Below, piece by piece: positions 23,067 to 31,396 of a stretch of 64,000 nucleotides of DNA (its first letter is position 1; every line of letters begins with the position of its first letter). The DNA lies in contig NZ_MVIM01000013.1 in NCBI RefSeq assembly GCF_002086795.1, forward strand, positions 102,180-166,179. The letters run 5' to 3'. Made by a program: the position numbers and the translations under genes. This DNA is from Mycolicibacterium tusciae. Lineage in GTDB: Bacteria; Actinomycetota; Actinomycetes; Mycobacteriales; Mycobacteriaceae. The notes below the pieces were generated by a model. The model was not told the origin of the DNA. It was given only the letters and a program-made list of their open reading frames with translations, and ran no database searches.

Positions 23067-23834
23067 CTACTGCAGCCAGTTCAGCTGGCCCGCCGCCAAT
23101 GCGTACCCGACGAATGCGACCGCGTCGATCAGCGCGTGCGCGACGATCAGCGGCCACAACCGTCCGGTGCGCAGGTACACATAGCCGAACACCAGGCCCA
23201 TCGCCACGTTGCCGAGCCCGGCGCCGAAACCCTGATACAGGTGGTACAGACCGCGCAACAGGCTGGTGATGATCACCGCGGCCAGCGGGCTGATCCGCAG
23301 CTGGCGCAGGCGGGTGAGCAGGAACCCGACGACGATCACTTCCTCGGCCCAGCCGTTCGCGAACGCGACGAGCAGCAGCACGGGGATGCGCCACCAGGTG
23401 TCGTACAGCTCCGCGGGTTCCACCGAGGCGTTCATGCCCAGCACTCGTGAGAGCAGATAGAACGCCAGGCCGGGCAGCCCGATCAGCAGTGCCAGGCCGA
23501 CGCCGCCAAGGAGGTCGGGGCGCCACTGGATTCTGCCCAACCCGATTTGGGCGGGACCAAACCCGCTGCGCCACAACAGGTATAGACCGAGAGCACCCCA
23601 CGCCAGTAGCTGGAATACCCACGAGAGGTTGAGCCCGAGGTCGATCAGGTCGAATGGTGACCGGCGCGGATTGAGCGCCACGACCTGTCCGGACAGCCCG
23701 AGCAGGACCGCCTCGATCAGGTTGAGCAGGGCGGTGTACGCCGACAGTCCGAAGGTGACCGCCAATACGACGACGATCTCGATGCGCAACCCACGGCGCT
23801 GCGGGTCTGTCAGGTCGTCGGGGAGGCCGGTCAC
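23067..23834 (-). CDS. CPBP-family intramembrane metalloprotease-like protein
   Basis: A 255-residue protein with about seven membrane helices and the CPBP (Abi/CAAX protease) core. The first motif reads WAEEVIVVGFLLTRLR, so the paired Glu is kept but the Arg of the usual EExxxRG is replaced by Val. A second motif SLLRGLYHLYQGFGAG supplies the His, and IVAHALIDAVAF gives the third (HxxxD). The protease would process prenylated or other membrane peptides; the target is unknown. It starts at a GTG with TAGCCT 6 nt upstream and ends 26 bp before the LCP start, so transcripts could run into the LCP gene. Confidence 0.8.
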   Translation of the reverse strand: MTGLPDDLTDPQRRGLRIEIVVVLAVTFGLSAYTALLNLIEAVLLGLSGQVVALNPRRSPFDLIDLGLNLSWVFQLLAWGALGLYLLWRSGFGPAQIGLGRIQWRPDLLGGVGLALLIGLPGLAFYLLSRVLGMNASVEPAELYDTWWRIPVLLLVAFANGWAEEVIVVGFLLTRLRQLRISPLAAVIITSLLRGLYHLYQGFGAGLGNVAMGLVFGYVYLRTGRLWPLIVAHALIDAVAFVGYALAAGQLNWLQ

Positions 23835-23840
23835 CGGGCC

Positions 23841-23846
23841 AGGCTA
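23841..23846 (-). promoter_or_regulatory. -10 element of the leaderless CPBP gene
   Basis: Minus-strand TAGCCT ends 6 nt before the GTG at 23834. Confidence 0.5.
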
Positions 23847-23862
23847 GCGGCCCGGCCGCGGC

Positions 23863-24663
23863 TCAGAGCCGGCGCGCGCGCAAGCCGTTGAGGAACGGGC
23901 AACCCATCAGAACCCTGAGCGCCTGGGACAGACCGCTGACGTCGTCGACCGGCTTCGCGAAGGGCAGCCGAACGTCGTGGTCGCCGTCATCGCCCTCGAT
24001 ACGCAGCTGGACACCATAGCGATCCAGACCGAGGGGACGGACGCGTCCGCGGCGCAGCGAGCTGGGCAGTCGGCTGGCCAACCGGTCGACCACCTCGCGG
24101 TGCGCGGACTCCATGTGCTGCAGCCAGCACGACTCCATCGCGCAGAACGGGTCGGGACGTGCACCCAGCAGCGCGCTCAACCCGACGGATTCGGCCCCGG
24201 TGGAATCGGCGACGACAACGGAGTCGATCTCGAGCCTCATCAACGCGTAGCGGGTGTCCTTCTCGGAGTCGGTGGGTCCCGAGTTCACCTGGAGCAAGGC
24301 GGGATTCGGATCCTCTGCGGCGATGAGGTCGAGCAGCGCGGAGACCTCGCCGGAGGGGACGTCGTGCAGGCGGCCGCGGATCCACACCAGTGACCGCACC
24401 GGTTCGCGCAGCGGCAGCGGGGCGTAGTCGGTCATCTCCAGCACCGCCTGAACACCGGCCGCACCCGCCGAAACCGCCATGTGAGCGACGGCGCCGTCGA
24501 TCGGAACGGTGATCGCGAACGAACCGTCGTCGAGCAGGTGGTGCACCGGAGATTCGGCGGGTTCCAGCCCTTCGACCGCCAGCATCGCCCCGCCGGCCCG
24601 TGCGAATGCGCTGCGGATGCGCTCGGCCGTCGTCGGTGTGGCTTTGGTCTCCAGCTCTGTCAT
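23863..24663 (-). CDS. DUF2470-domain protein, iron-regulated (Rv3839 homologue)
   Basis: The ATG at 24663 follows GGGAGG at good spacing; a TTG six bases upstream is less likely. The 266-residue protein has a DUF2470/heme-utilisation-like C-terminal half (FCAMESCWLQHMESAHREVVDRL, then DRYGVQLRIEGDDGDHDVRLPFAK) and a flavin-reductase-like N-terminal half (VAHMAVSAGAAGVQAVLEM, VRSLVWIRGRLHD). Related HugZ-type proteins bind or break down heme, so a role in iron recovery is reasonable but unproven. M. tuberculosis Rv3839 is repressed by IdeR, and a near-perfect IdeR box lies just upstream here. Confidence 0.82.
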   Translation of the reverse strand: MTELETKATPTTAERIRSAFARAGGAMLAVEGLEPAESPVHHLLDDGSFAITVPIDGAVAHMAVSAGAAGVQAVLEMTDYAPLPLREPVRSLVWIRGRLHDVPSGEVSALLDLIAAEDPNPALLQVNSGPTDSEKDTRYALMRLEIDSVVVADSTGAESVGLSALLGARPDPFCAMESCWLQHMESAHREVVDRLASRLPSSLRRGRVRPLGLDRYGVQLRIEGDDGDHDVRLPFAKPVDDVSGLSQALRVLMGCPFLNGLRARRL

Positions 24664-24680
24664 GGCCAACCTCCCGTAGA

Positions 24681-24699
24681 TAAGGTGAGCCTAACTTAA
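24681..24699. promoter_or_regulatory. IdeR iron box
   Basis: Read on the minus strand, TTAAGTTAGGCTCACCTTA matches the IdeR consensus TTAGGTTAGGCTAACCTAA at 16 of 19 positions. It ends 17 bp upstream of the DUF2470 ATG, so Fe-loaded IdeR would block its transcription. The same site is about 64 bp from the pheA promoter and is less likely to govern that gene. Confidence 0.85.
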
Positions 24700-24762
24700 C
24701 TACGGCGCCTGCGGACGCGCAAGGCTTACGCGCAGCGGAACGGGATTACCGAGGTGAACCGA

Positions 24763-24768
24763 TAGGGT
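24763..24768 (+). promoter_or_regulatory. -10 element of leaderless pheA
   Basis: TAGGGT ends 6 nt before the pheA GTG at 24775. Confidence 0.5.
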
Positions 24769-24774
24769 TGGATC

Positions 24775-25659
24775 GTGACCCGTATCGCATATCTCGGACC
24801 CGAAGGGACCTTCACCGAGGCGGCCTTGCGCGGCATGGTCGAGGCTCAACTCGTCCCCTTGACCGAGTTCGAATGGTTTCCGACGAGCAGCCCCGCTGCC
24901 GCGCTGGAAATGGTGCGATCCGCAGACGCCGCCTTCGCGTGCGTGCCGATCGAGAACTCGATCGACGGTTCCGTGCTCCCGACACTGGACAGTCTGGCGA
25001 CCGGTTCGCCACTACAGATCTTCGCCGAATACACCCTCGACATCGCCTTCACGATCGCGGCGCGCAGCGGCGTGGCCGATCCCGCCACGATCGCTGCGTT
25101 TCCGGTGGCGCGCGCCCAGGTCGCGAAGTGGGTCGCGAAGAACTATCCCGACGCTGAATTCCAGGCTGCGAACTCCAACGCCGCGGCGGCCGTCGACGTC
25201 GCCGAAGGCCGCGCCGATGCCGCCGTCACCACCGCGCTCGCCGCGCAACGCCACGGTCTGGACGTGCTCGCCGCCGGTGTCGTCGACGAACCCAACGCAC
25301 GCACCCGGTTCGTCCTCGCGGGACCGGTGGGCCCACCACCGCGGCGGACCAACGCCGACCGCACATCGGTGGTGCTGCGGCTCGCCAACGTTCCCGGGGC
25401 ACTCGCGTCGGCGCTCGGGGAGTTCGCCGCCCGCGACATCGACCTGACCCGCATCGAATCGCGGCCAACCCGAACCGAACTGGGTACCTACATCTTCTTC
25501 CTCGACTGCGTCGGTCACGTCGACGATGCGCCGGTCGCCGAGGCACTCAAGGCTTTGGTCGAACGTTGTGTGGATGTGCGATATCTCGGTTCGTGGCCGA
25601 TGGGCTCGGCCACACGGACGCAGGTGCGGGAGGACCAAGTGCGGGAGGAAGAAGGGTGA
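24775..25659 (+). CDS. pheA: Prephenate dehydratase
   Basis: A monofunctional enzyme of 294 residues that converts prephenate to phenylpyruvate in phenylalanine synthesis. The catalytic domain (1-180) begins RIAYLGPEGTFTEAA, has CVPIENSIDGSV and the invariant TRF in NARTRFVLAG. The ACT domain (about 200-275) begins TSVVLRLANVPGALASALGE and includes the regulatory IESRPTR, which gives phenylalanine feedback. There is no chorismate mutase domain, as in M. tuberculosis PheA (Rv3838c). The start is GTG. The stop overlaps the next gene's GTG by 4 bp, so expression is coupled. Confidence 0.95.
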   Translation: MTRIAYLGPEGTFTEAALRGMVEAQLVPLTEFEWFPTSSPAAALEMVRSADAAFACVPIENSIDGSVLPTLDSLATGSPLQIFAEYTLDIAFTIAARSGVADPATIAAFPVARAQVAKWVAKNYPDAEFQAANSNAAAAVDVAEGRADAAVTTALAAQRHGLDVLAAGVVDEPNARTRFVLAGPVGPPPRRTNADRTSVVLRLANVPGALASALGEFAARDIDLTRIESRPTRTELGTYIFFLDCVGHVDDAPVAEALKALVERCVDVRYLGSWPMGSATRTQVREDQVREEEG

Positions 25660-26342
25660 GTGGACGGCTGGTGCTGGTCCGGCACGGACAGTCACACGCC
25701 AACGTCGAGCGTCGGCTCGACACCAGGCCGCCGGGGGCGGAACTGACCGATCTCGGGCGCGACCAGGCCCGGACATTCGCGCGCGGACTCACCGACAAAC
25801 CCGGCCTCATCGCGCATTCGATCGCGGTGCGGGCCTCGCAGACCGCACGTGAGATCGCCGGCGAACTCGGCGTGGACACCCACGAGCTGGAGGGGATCCA
25901 CGAGGTTCAAGTGGGCCACCTCGAAGATCGTCACGACGACGCGGCCATCGAGGAGTTCAACAGCATCTACCAGCGATGGCACGAGGGCCATGTCGACCTG
26001 TCGCTGCCCGCCGGGGAGACGGCCAGCCAGGTGCTTGAGCGCTACCTGCCGGTCGTCACCCAGTTGCGCATCCGCTACCTCGACGACGATTCGTTCTCCG
26101 GCGACATCGTCGTGGTCAGTCACGGCGCCGCGATCCGGCTGGCCTCGGCCGTGCTGGCCGGCGTCCACAGCAGCTTCGCCCTCGACCACCACCTGGGCAA
26201 TACGGAGGCGGTGGTGCTGGCGCCGATCACCGATGGACGATGGAGCTGTGTGCAGTGGGGAACGATACTGCCGCCGTTCTATCCCGAGTCCGACGTCGAT
26301 CCCGTTCGGGACGCACTCGAGTCGGCCGACCCGATGGGCTGA
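25656..26342 (+). CDS. Histidine phosphatase (phosphoglycerate-mutase-like)
   Basis: The GTG at 25656 overlaps the pheA stop (GTGA); the frame further upstream lies inside pheA. The 228-residue protein opens LVLVRHGQSHANVERRLDTRPPG, the RHG motif with catalytic His. The second catalytic His is in DIVVVSHGAAIRLAS, and VRASQTAREIAGE carries the phosphate-binding Arg. It belongs with Rv3837c. These enzymes are usually phosphatases with broad substrate use, not glycolytic mutases. Tight coupling with pheA is conserved in mycobacteria but the metabolic link is not known. Confidence 0.9.
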   Translation: MSGRLVLVRHGQSHANVERRLDTRPPGAELTDLGRDQARTFARGLTDKPGLIAHSIAVRASQTAREIAGELGVDTHELEGIHEVQVGHLEDRHDDAAIEEFNSIYQRWHEGHVDLSLPAGETASQVLERYLPVVTQLRIRYLDDDSFSGDIVVVSHGAAIRLASAVLAGVHSSFALDHHLGNTEAVVLAPITDGRWSCVQWGTILPPFYPESDVDPVRDALESADPMG

Positions 26343-26347
26343 GCGCC

Positions 26348-26542
26348 TCAGATCGCCTTCGTGATGGAGGCGTCGCGGGCGCACGGGCAGCCGACGGCCT
26401 CGCAGTCGATCGCGAAACCGTGCACCACTTCAGGAGTATGGCAGTCCGGCTCGGTGCATTCGGTACGGGCCAGTGCGTGGTGGATGACGGTGCCATGGCA
26501 GTGCTCGACCCCAGCCACACAGGCACGGCACCGGCTGCTCAT
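26348..26542 (-). CDS. Small Cys/His-rich, probably zinc-binding protein
   Basis: A 64-residue product from the ATG at 26542. It carries eight Cys and five His in short spacings: SRCRACVAGVEHCHGTVIHH, RTECTEPDCHTPE and CEAVGCPCARD. This pattern suggests one or two structural zinc sites. It has no signal peptide. It lies 5 bp after the convergent phosphatase gene and 59 bp downstream of the zincin-like gene on the same strand, so it could end the Rv3835-type operon. I do not recognise the family; a longer start at 26581 exists but adds no motif. Confidence 0.62.
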   Translation of the reverse strand: MSSRCRACVAGVEHCHGTVIHHALARTECTEPDCHTPEVVHGFAIDCEAVGCPCARDASITKAI

Positions 26543-26601
26543 GTGCCCAGTTTCTCGCGCGAGCGCACGCATATGCGCCAACAGCGCGGCGTGTCGGCGG
26601 G

Positions 26602-26943
26602 CTAACCCCAGCCGAGTTCGTGCAGACGATCGTCGTCGATGCCGAAGTGGTGGGCGATCTCGTGGATGACGGTGACGGCCACCTCGTCGACGACCTCCGC
26701 CTCGGTGTCGCAGAAGTCCAGCAGGGCACCGCGGTAGATCGTGATGGTGTCCGGTAGCGATCCCGCGGCATACCAGCTGTCCCGCTCGGTCAGCGCAACT
26801 CCCTCGTAGAGCCCCAACAGGTCGGGTTCGTCGGCGTTGCGGTCCTCGACGAGGACGACGACGTTGTCGATCGCCTTCGTCAGCTCTTGGGGGATCAGGT
26901 CGAGCGCGTCGGAAACCAGCTCGTCAAACCGTTGCGGGCTCAT
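26602..26943 (-). CDS. Zincin-like metallopeptidase family protein (Rv3836 homologue)
   Basis: I start at the ATG at 26943 (MSPQRFDELVSDALDLIP), giving 113 residues; in-frame GTG codons up to 26955 may be used. The minimal zincin motif VTVIHEIAHHFGIDDDRLHELGWG at the C-terminus has HExxHxxG-type ligands. The upstream half contains DTITIYRGALLDFC. Proteins of this type (DUF1025/Clostridial zincin-like) are widespread in actinobacteria; the substrate is unknown and many may not be active. It follows the septum-formation gene on the same strand by 16 bp, so they form an operon. Confidence 0.82.
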   Translation of the reverse strand: MSPQRFDELVSDALDLIPQELTKAIDNVVVLVEDRNADEPDLLGLYEGVALTERDSWYAAGSLPDTITIYRGALLDFCDTEAEVVDEVAVTVIHEIAHHFGIDDDRLHELGWG

Positions 26944-26959
26944 CCGCACGGTCACGCGG

Positions 26960-28273
26960 CTACGGCACCGGTGCAGGCGGCGGAGGAGGTACCACCGGCG
27001 GCGGTGGTGGCGCACCGGGCGGCGGGGGCGGCGCGTTGAGGAAGGTGTTGCCGGGCGCGGCGGGGTCCGTCGTCGGCGCAGGCGTTTCGGTGGCCTGCGC
27101 GGAGCCCGGCATGTGCTGGGTCTGGTCGCCGTAATCGGAGTCGTCCGTGGTCGACGACGACGAGGACGAGGAGGACGACGAAGACGAGGACGACTCTTCG
27201 GGCTCGTCGGGCATGGGGATCGGCGGGAAGTTCAGCCGCTCCTCAGGGATGTCCGGCGGCGGCACCGGCGGCTGACCGTTGATCATCAACGGCCCCTTGG
27301 CGCTGTTGAGAAGCGTTGACCAGCCGCCGTTTCCGAGGGTCGCCCCGATACTGCACGAGACCTGGCGGCTGCCCGCCGACCACGTCGGCAGCGAGATCGT
27401 GCTGTAGATGAGGGTCAGGGTGGTGCTGCGAAGTTGGATGGGCGCCAGGTAGGCGTCCGTCATCCGGGTGCACGCGTCCTTGATGAAGCTGTCCTGCTCG
27501 GACTCGGGGGGCAGGCCGGCCGGGAACTTCTCGGCCAGGTTCACCGCGCCGGTGACCTCCATCGCGTGCGGTGCTGCGCAGTCGATCGGAATGTCGGTGG
27601 GCTGATTGGTCGACGGGTCGATACCGAGGCACGTGCCAGCCGGCCACACCTTCGACTGGTCGATGTCGGCGACCTTGCCCTTGAACGCCAACTGCTGGTT
27701 GTTGGGGCCGGGCAGCTGCATCCCGCAGAGCATCCGCCGCTCGCCGGACTGCTTCCACGCCTTGTCGCCGGACCACAGCATGCTGATGGTGAAACGGCTG
27801 TTCGGGTCGAAGTCGGTGCCCAGGTAGTGCTTGACCGCGGCCGAGCACTGCTCCTGGCTGATCTGCTGGATCCGGGCGGTCGACGGCGGCGCCGCGTCGG
27901 GCCCGTACTCGCTGCCGGGGAACGTCCGCATGTCCACCGATTCGGCGACCTCGAAGCGGTGCTCGTCCTTGCAGTCGACGATCTCCGCGGCATCGGGCGT
28001 GCGGTCGGGCCAGTTGAGGCAGTCGCCGGCCTTCGCGTGCTTGAAGGTGTCGTTGCCGCGGGGCCCCAGTGAAATGGTGCTCGCCGTCAGGCCCGAGCTT
28101 TCGGTCTGTGGAATCGCGGTGATCAAACCGGCGATGAGCAGGCCGCCGAGCGCGGTCAGCAGCAGTGCGCGGCGGGTCGAGGCCGCCTGCAGGCTGCGCC
28201 ACCAAGGCGCCCGCGACGACGGCCGGCCTGCCTCGTCATCGTGCGGGTATTCCAGGGTGGGTGCTTCAGACAT
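26960..28273 (-). CDS. Septum-formation family membrane protein (Rv3835 homologue)
   Basis: The ATG at 28273 (MSEAPTLEYPHDDEAG) gives 437 residues; another at 28282 adds three. After a 30-residue cytoplasmic part comes one membrane helix (ALLLTALGGLLIAGLITAI). The outer domain holds two copies of a septum_form-type repeat with paired Cys (AGDCLNWPDRTPDAAEIVDC, then EHRFEVAES; and AGTCLGIDPSTNQPTDIPIDC). After these comes an acidic segment with about 14 consecutive Ser and a Pro-rich C-terminus. It is probably anchored in the membrane and acts in the cell wall. It is divergent from serS. Confidence 0.85.
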   Translation of the reverse strand: MSEAPTLEYPHDDEAGRPSSRAPWWRSLQAASTRRALLLTALGGLLIAGLITAIPQTESSGLTASTISLGPRGNDTFKHAKAGDCLNWPDRTPDAAEIVDCKDEHRFEVAESVDMRTFPGSEYGPDAAPPSTARIQQISQEQCSAAVKHYLGTDFDPNSRFTISMLWSGDKAWKQSGERRMLCGMQLPGPNNQQLAFKGKVADIDQSKVWPAGTCLGIDPSTNQPTDIPIDCAAPHAMEVTGAVNLAEKFPAGLPPESEQDSFIKDACTRMTDAYLAPIQLRSTTLTLIYSTISLPTWSAGSRQVSCSIGATLGNGGWSTLLNSAKGPLMINGQPPVPPPDIPEERLNFPPIPMPDEPEESSSSSSSSSSSSSSTTDDSDYGDQTQHMPGSAQATETPAPTTDPAAPGNTFLNAPPPPPGAPPPPPVVPPPPPAPVP

Positions 28274-28322
28274 CTGCTCCATTGTGACAGGCGTGTCGGG
28301 CCCTGTGACAAGTGATGCAGTT

Positions 28323-28332
28323 GTAACGTTAC
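28323..28332. repeat. GTAACGTTAC palindrome between Rv3835-type gene and serS
   Basis: A perfect 10-bp palindrome in the divergent intergenic region (28274-28397). It could be an operator for an unknown regulator. It is too short to be sure. Confidence 0.35.
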
Positions 28333-28384
28333 GAGGTTGTGGCTGGGGCACCGACCTCGGCTGTTCCCCACCGGCCGCCAAAAG

Positions 28385-28390
28385 TAGTGT
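28385..28390 (+). promoter_or_regulatory. -10 element of leaderless serS
   Basis: TAGTGT ends 7 nt before the serS GTG at 28398. Confidence 0.5.
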
Positions 28391-28397
28391 TGCGCCC

Positions 28398-29657
28398 GTG
28401 ATCGACCTCAAACTGCTGCGCGACAACCCCGACGTGGTGCGCGCATCGCAACGCGCCCGCGGAGAAGATCCTGGCCTCGTCGATGCCCTCCTCGACGCCG
28501 ATGCCGCGCGGCGGTCCGCGGTGTCGTCCGGCGACAATCTGCGCGCCGAGCAGAAGACGGCCAGTAAGAAGGTCGGCAAGGCGTCGGCGGACGAGCGGCC
28601 CGCGCTGCTGGCGGCGGCCAAGGAGCTGGCCGACAAAGTCAAGGCCGCCGAAGCCGAGCAGAGCCAGGCCGAAGCGGCGTTCACCGCGGCGCACATGGCC
28701 ATCGCGAACGTGATCATCGACGGTGTCCCCGCCGGCGGTGAGGACGACTTCGTGGTGCTGGAGACCGTCGGCGAACCCCGCACCATCGACAACCCGAAGG
28801 ACCATGTCGAGCTCGGCGAGTCGCTGGGGCTCATCGACCTCGAGCGCGGGGCCAAGGTGTCCGGCGCGCGGTTCTACTTCTTGACCGGCGCGGGAGCACT
28901 GCTGCAGCTCGGTCTGCTGCAGCTGGCCGCGCGGCTGGCCCAGGACAACGGTTTCACGCTGATGGTGCCTCCGGTGCTGGTGCGCCCAGAGATCATGGCG
29001 GGCACCGGCTTTCTCGGTGCGCACGCCGAGGAGGTCTACCGCCTGGAGGCAGACGATCTGTACCTGGTCGGTACGTCGGAGGTGGCCCTGGCCGGTTATC
29101 ACGCCGACGAGATTCTCGATCTGTCCGACGGCCCGCTGCGCTACGCGGGGTGGTCGACGTGCTTCCGACGCGAGGCGGGCAGCCACGGTAAGGACACCCG
29201 CGGCATCATCCGGGTGCACCAGTTCGACAAGGTCGAGGGCTTCATCTACTGCAAGCCGGACGAGGCCGAGGCCGAACACCAGCGGCTGCTCGGCTGGGAG
29301 CGCGAGATGCTGGCGAAGATCGATGTCCCATATCGCGTGATCGACATTGCTGCAGGGGATCTGGGCTCGTCGGCCGCGCGCAAGTTCGACTGCGAAGCGT
29401 GGGTCCCGACGCAGCAGACGTACCGGGAGCTGACCTCCACGTCGAACTGCACCACGTTTCAGGCGCGCCGTCTTTCGGTGCGCTACCGCGACGAGAACGG
29501 CAAGCCCCAGACCGCGGCCACCCTCAACGGCACGCTGGCCACGACGCGCTGGCTGGTGGCGATCCTGGAGAATCACCAGCAGCCCGACGGCAGCGTGCGG
29601 GTGCCAGAAGCCTTGGTGCCCTTTGTCGGAACCGAAGTGCTCGAGCCCAAATCGTAG
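28398..29657 (+). CDS. serS: Seryl-tRNA synthetase
   Basis: The GTG at 28398 (VIDLKLLRDNPDVVRAS) gives 419 residues; upstream codons run through the divergent gene. Residues 1-110 are the long antiparallel coiled coil that grips tRNA-Ser. The class II core has motif 2 CFRREAGSHGKDTRGIIRVHQF and motif 3 TAATLNGTLATTRWLVAIL. It charges tRNA-Ser with serine and also primes selenocysteine where used. Homologue of Rv3834c. It ends 5 bp before the convergent TetR gene. Confidence 0.97.
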   Translation: MIDLKLLRDNPDVVRASQRARGEDPGLVDALLDADAARRSAVSSGDNLRAEQKTASKKVGKASADERPALLAAAKELADKVKAAEAEQSQAEAAFTAAHMAIANVIIDGVPAGGEDDFVVLETVGEPRTIDNPKDHVELGESLGLIDLERGAKVSGARFYFLTGAGALLQLGLLQLAARLAQDNGFTLMVPPVLVRPEIMAGTGFLGAHAEEVYRLEADDLYLVGTSEVALAGYHADEILDLSDGPLRYAGWSTCFRREAGSHGKDTRGIIRVHQFDKVEGFIYCKPDEAEAEHQRLLGWEREMLAKIDVPYRVIDIAAGDLGSSAARKFDCEAWVPTQQTYRELTSTSNCTTFQARRLSVRYRDENGKPQTAATLNGTLATTRWLVAILENHQQPDGSVRVPEALVPFVGTEVLEPKS

Positions 29658-29661
29658 GGTC

Positions 29662-30294
29662 TCAGCGCCGCTCGGCGCTGTGCGTCAGAACGTAGGCGGT
29701 CAGTACGTCGACCAGTGCGCGCCGGTCCCTGGACGTATCCAGCGGCTGTGACGAAATAATCTGTGCCACAACAATTCCCCGAAGACATGCCCAGATGTGG
29801 TTGCCGATCTCCTTGGCGTGCCTGGGGTCCAGGCCCGCGCCGAGGTGTCGGCCGAGTTCGGTGAGCTGACGCATGGTGTCCGCCAGCCGCTTGTTGACCG
29901 CATCGTCGCGGCCCGAACGTGTGGCGACCAGGATCTCGATGGCCGCCATCGACGTCGGGCTCGAGAACGCCGACCACGCCGCGTCGACGACCACCTGCGT
30001 GCGTTGTTCGATAGCAAGGTCGGCGGTGGTGTCGGGTACCGCGGCGAGAATCTCGGTGAGCTGGCGGAAACCTTCGTCGACGACCGCGATGAGGAGTCCG
30101 TTCAGATCGCCGAAGTGGTACTGCACCACTCCCCAGGTCACCCCGGCGCGCTCGGTGATGCGACGAACGCTGGGCGCGGCGAAGCCCTCGTCGAGGATGT
30201 AGCGGACGGTTTCGTCGATCACCATCTGCCGGGTCCGCTCGGCGCGCAGCTGGTTACCCCCTGGGGGACGCCGCGGTTGGACTGCACCTGCCAT
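29662..30294 (-). CDS. TetR-family regulator
   Basis: A 210-residue repressor with an N-terminal HTH (SVRRITERAGVTWGVVQYHFGD, about 40-62) and a helical ligand-binding domain (FRQLTEILAAVPDTTADLAI, LGAGLDPRHAKEIGNHIWAC). It is the last gene of a three-gene minus-strand operon, 9 bp after the first DapB-like oxidoreductase. The perfect palindrome between the operon and the divergent oxidoreductase gene is the natural operator, so this protein probably represses both arms until a substrate or CoA ester binds. The ligand is unknown. It stands convergent with serS, 4 bp apart. Confidence 0.88.
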   Translation of the reverse strand: MAGAVQPRRPPGGNQLRAERTRQMVIDETVRYILDEGFAAPSVRRITERAGVTWGVVQYHFGDLNGLLIAVVDEGFRQLTEILAAVPDTTADLAIEQRTQVVVDAAWSAFSSPTSMAAIEILVATRSGRDDAVNKRLADTMRQLTELGRHLGAGLDPRHAKEIGNHIWACLRGIVVAQIISSQPLDTSRDRRALVDVLTAYVLTHSAERR

Positions 30295-30303
30295 GGACAG
30301 ACC

Positions 30304-31377
30304 TCACCACATGACACCGCGGATGTGATCCAGCGGCCGGAAGTCGTGAGCGGCGAGAATTCCGGCGGGTGCCCGGCACACCGCTTCGATGGCGTTGATC
30401 GGTCGCGCTGCGGTGGCGATCACGCCGCCCTGGTTGTGGTCCGTCCCGCCGAGGCCGACATGGGTGTTGATCTCGATACCGGGGTCGCCTTCCACGACAA
30501 CGCGATGGACTCCCGGGCGACCGTCCGGCGGGACGGCCCAGTGCGGAGCGGCGACTTCGGTCAATCGGTTCACGTGTTCCATGGTGATGACGACTTCGCC
30601 GTTGCGGATGCCTTCGACACCGAAGCGCACGGCCGCGACCTTGCCCACCTCGACGTCCATCATCGTGCACGAGATCGGTTCGGGCGTACTCCATTTCTCG
30701 TGACGTTCGCGTACCTCGTCGAGTTCCACTCCGAGGTCCGCGGCGAGGCTGCGCACCTGGATTCCCCACATCGACTCCAGCACGCCCGGCATGAAGAGGA
30801 TCGGTTGGTGCTCCGGTTGGGTGCCGAAACCGAAGGTGACGCCGGTGAATTCGGCGTCGTCGTAGGTGGCGTAGTCGCAGATCTCCTGAACGGTGATCGA
30901 GTCGGCGCGACCGGCCAGGCTCAGCGCCGTGTACACGAGCGTATCGCCGGAGTAACCGGGATCGATCCCGTTGATGTACAGCGTCGAATTGCCCTGCCGG
31001 CAAGCCTCTTCGAGAGGTTGCCGCAGCCATTCGTCGGTGAACTCCGGCGCGACCAGCCAGACGAAAGACGATCCGACGACGTTGGTTCCGGCGCGCAGGA
31101 AGCGCGCGATGTCTTCGGCCGCCTCTGCCGCACGGGTCTCGGCCTGCGAGGTGTAGACCACACAATCGGCGCCGAGCGCCAAGAGCGCGTCGATGTCGTC
31201 GGTGGCGATCACACCGGTCGACTCGACGCGCCCGCACAGCTCCGCTGCGTCCCGACCGATCTTGTCGGCGCTGGCCGCGTGCAGGCCCACCAACTCGAGA
31301 TCCGGGCGTTCGATGATCGTGCGCAGTGCGTGTACGCCCACATTGCCGGTGGAGAACTGGATGATGCGCCGTGTCAT
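30304..31377 (-). CDS. NAD(P)H-dependent amine-dehydrogenase-like protein (DapB-like fold)
   Basis: Start at the ATG at 31377 (MTRRIIQFSTGNVGVHALRT), 357 residues. The N-terminal Rossmann fold GNVGVHALRTIIERPDLELVGLHA resembles dihydrodipicolinate reductase and 2,4-diaminopentanoate dehydrogenase. The catalytic half has NSTLYINGIDPGYSGDTLVYTAL, then QEICDYATYDDAEFTGVTFG. It is 34-40% alike by eye to the divergent gene at 32345, but with a different central segment; I have no alignment. The family occurs in clusters that degrade steroids, amines and hydrocarbons in actinobacteria; the substrate here is not known. It is 19 bp downstream of the SDR gene. Confidence 0.82.
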   Translation of the reverse strand: MTRRIIQFSTGNVGVHALRTIIERPDLELVGLHAASADKIGRDAAELCGRVESTGVIATDDIDALLALGADCVVYTSQAETRAAEAAEDIARFLRAGTNVVGSSFVWLVAPEFTDEWLRQPLEEACRQGNSTLYINGIDPGYSGDTLVYTALSLAGRADSITVQEICDYATYDDAEFTGVTFGFGTQPEHQPILFMPGVLESMWGIQVRSLAADLGVELDEVRERHEKWSTPEPISCTMMDVEVGKVAAVRFGVEGIRNGEVVITMEHVNRLTEVAAPHWAVPPDGRPGVHRVVVEGDPGIEINTHVGLGGTDHNQGGVIATAARPINAIEAVCRAPAGILAAHDFRPLDHIRGVMW

Positions 31378-31396
31378 TCTCGGTGTCCTCGCGTCC

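Noticed and set aside
28329..29576. A 415-codon minus-strand frame opposite serS
   Set aside because: serS is unmistakable on the other strand, and the frame has no recognisable product.
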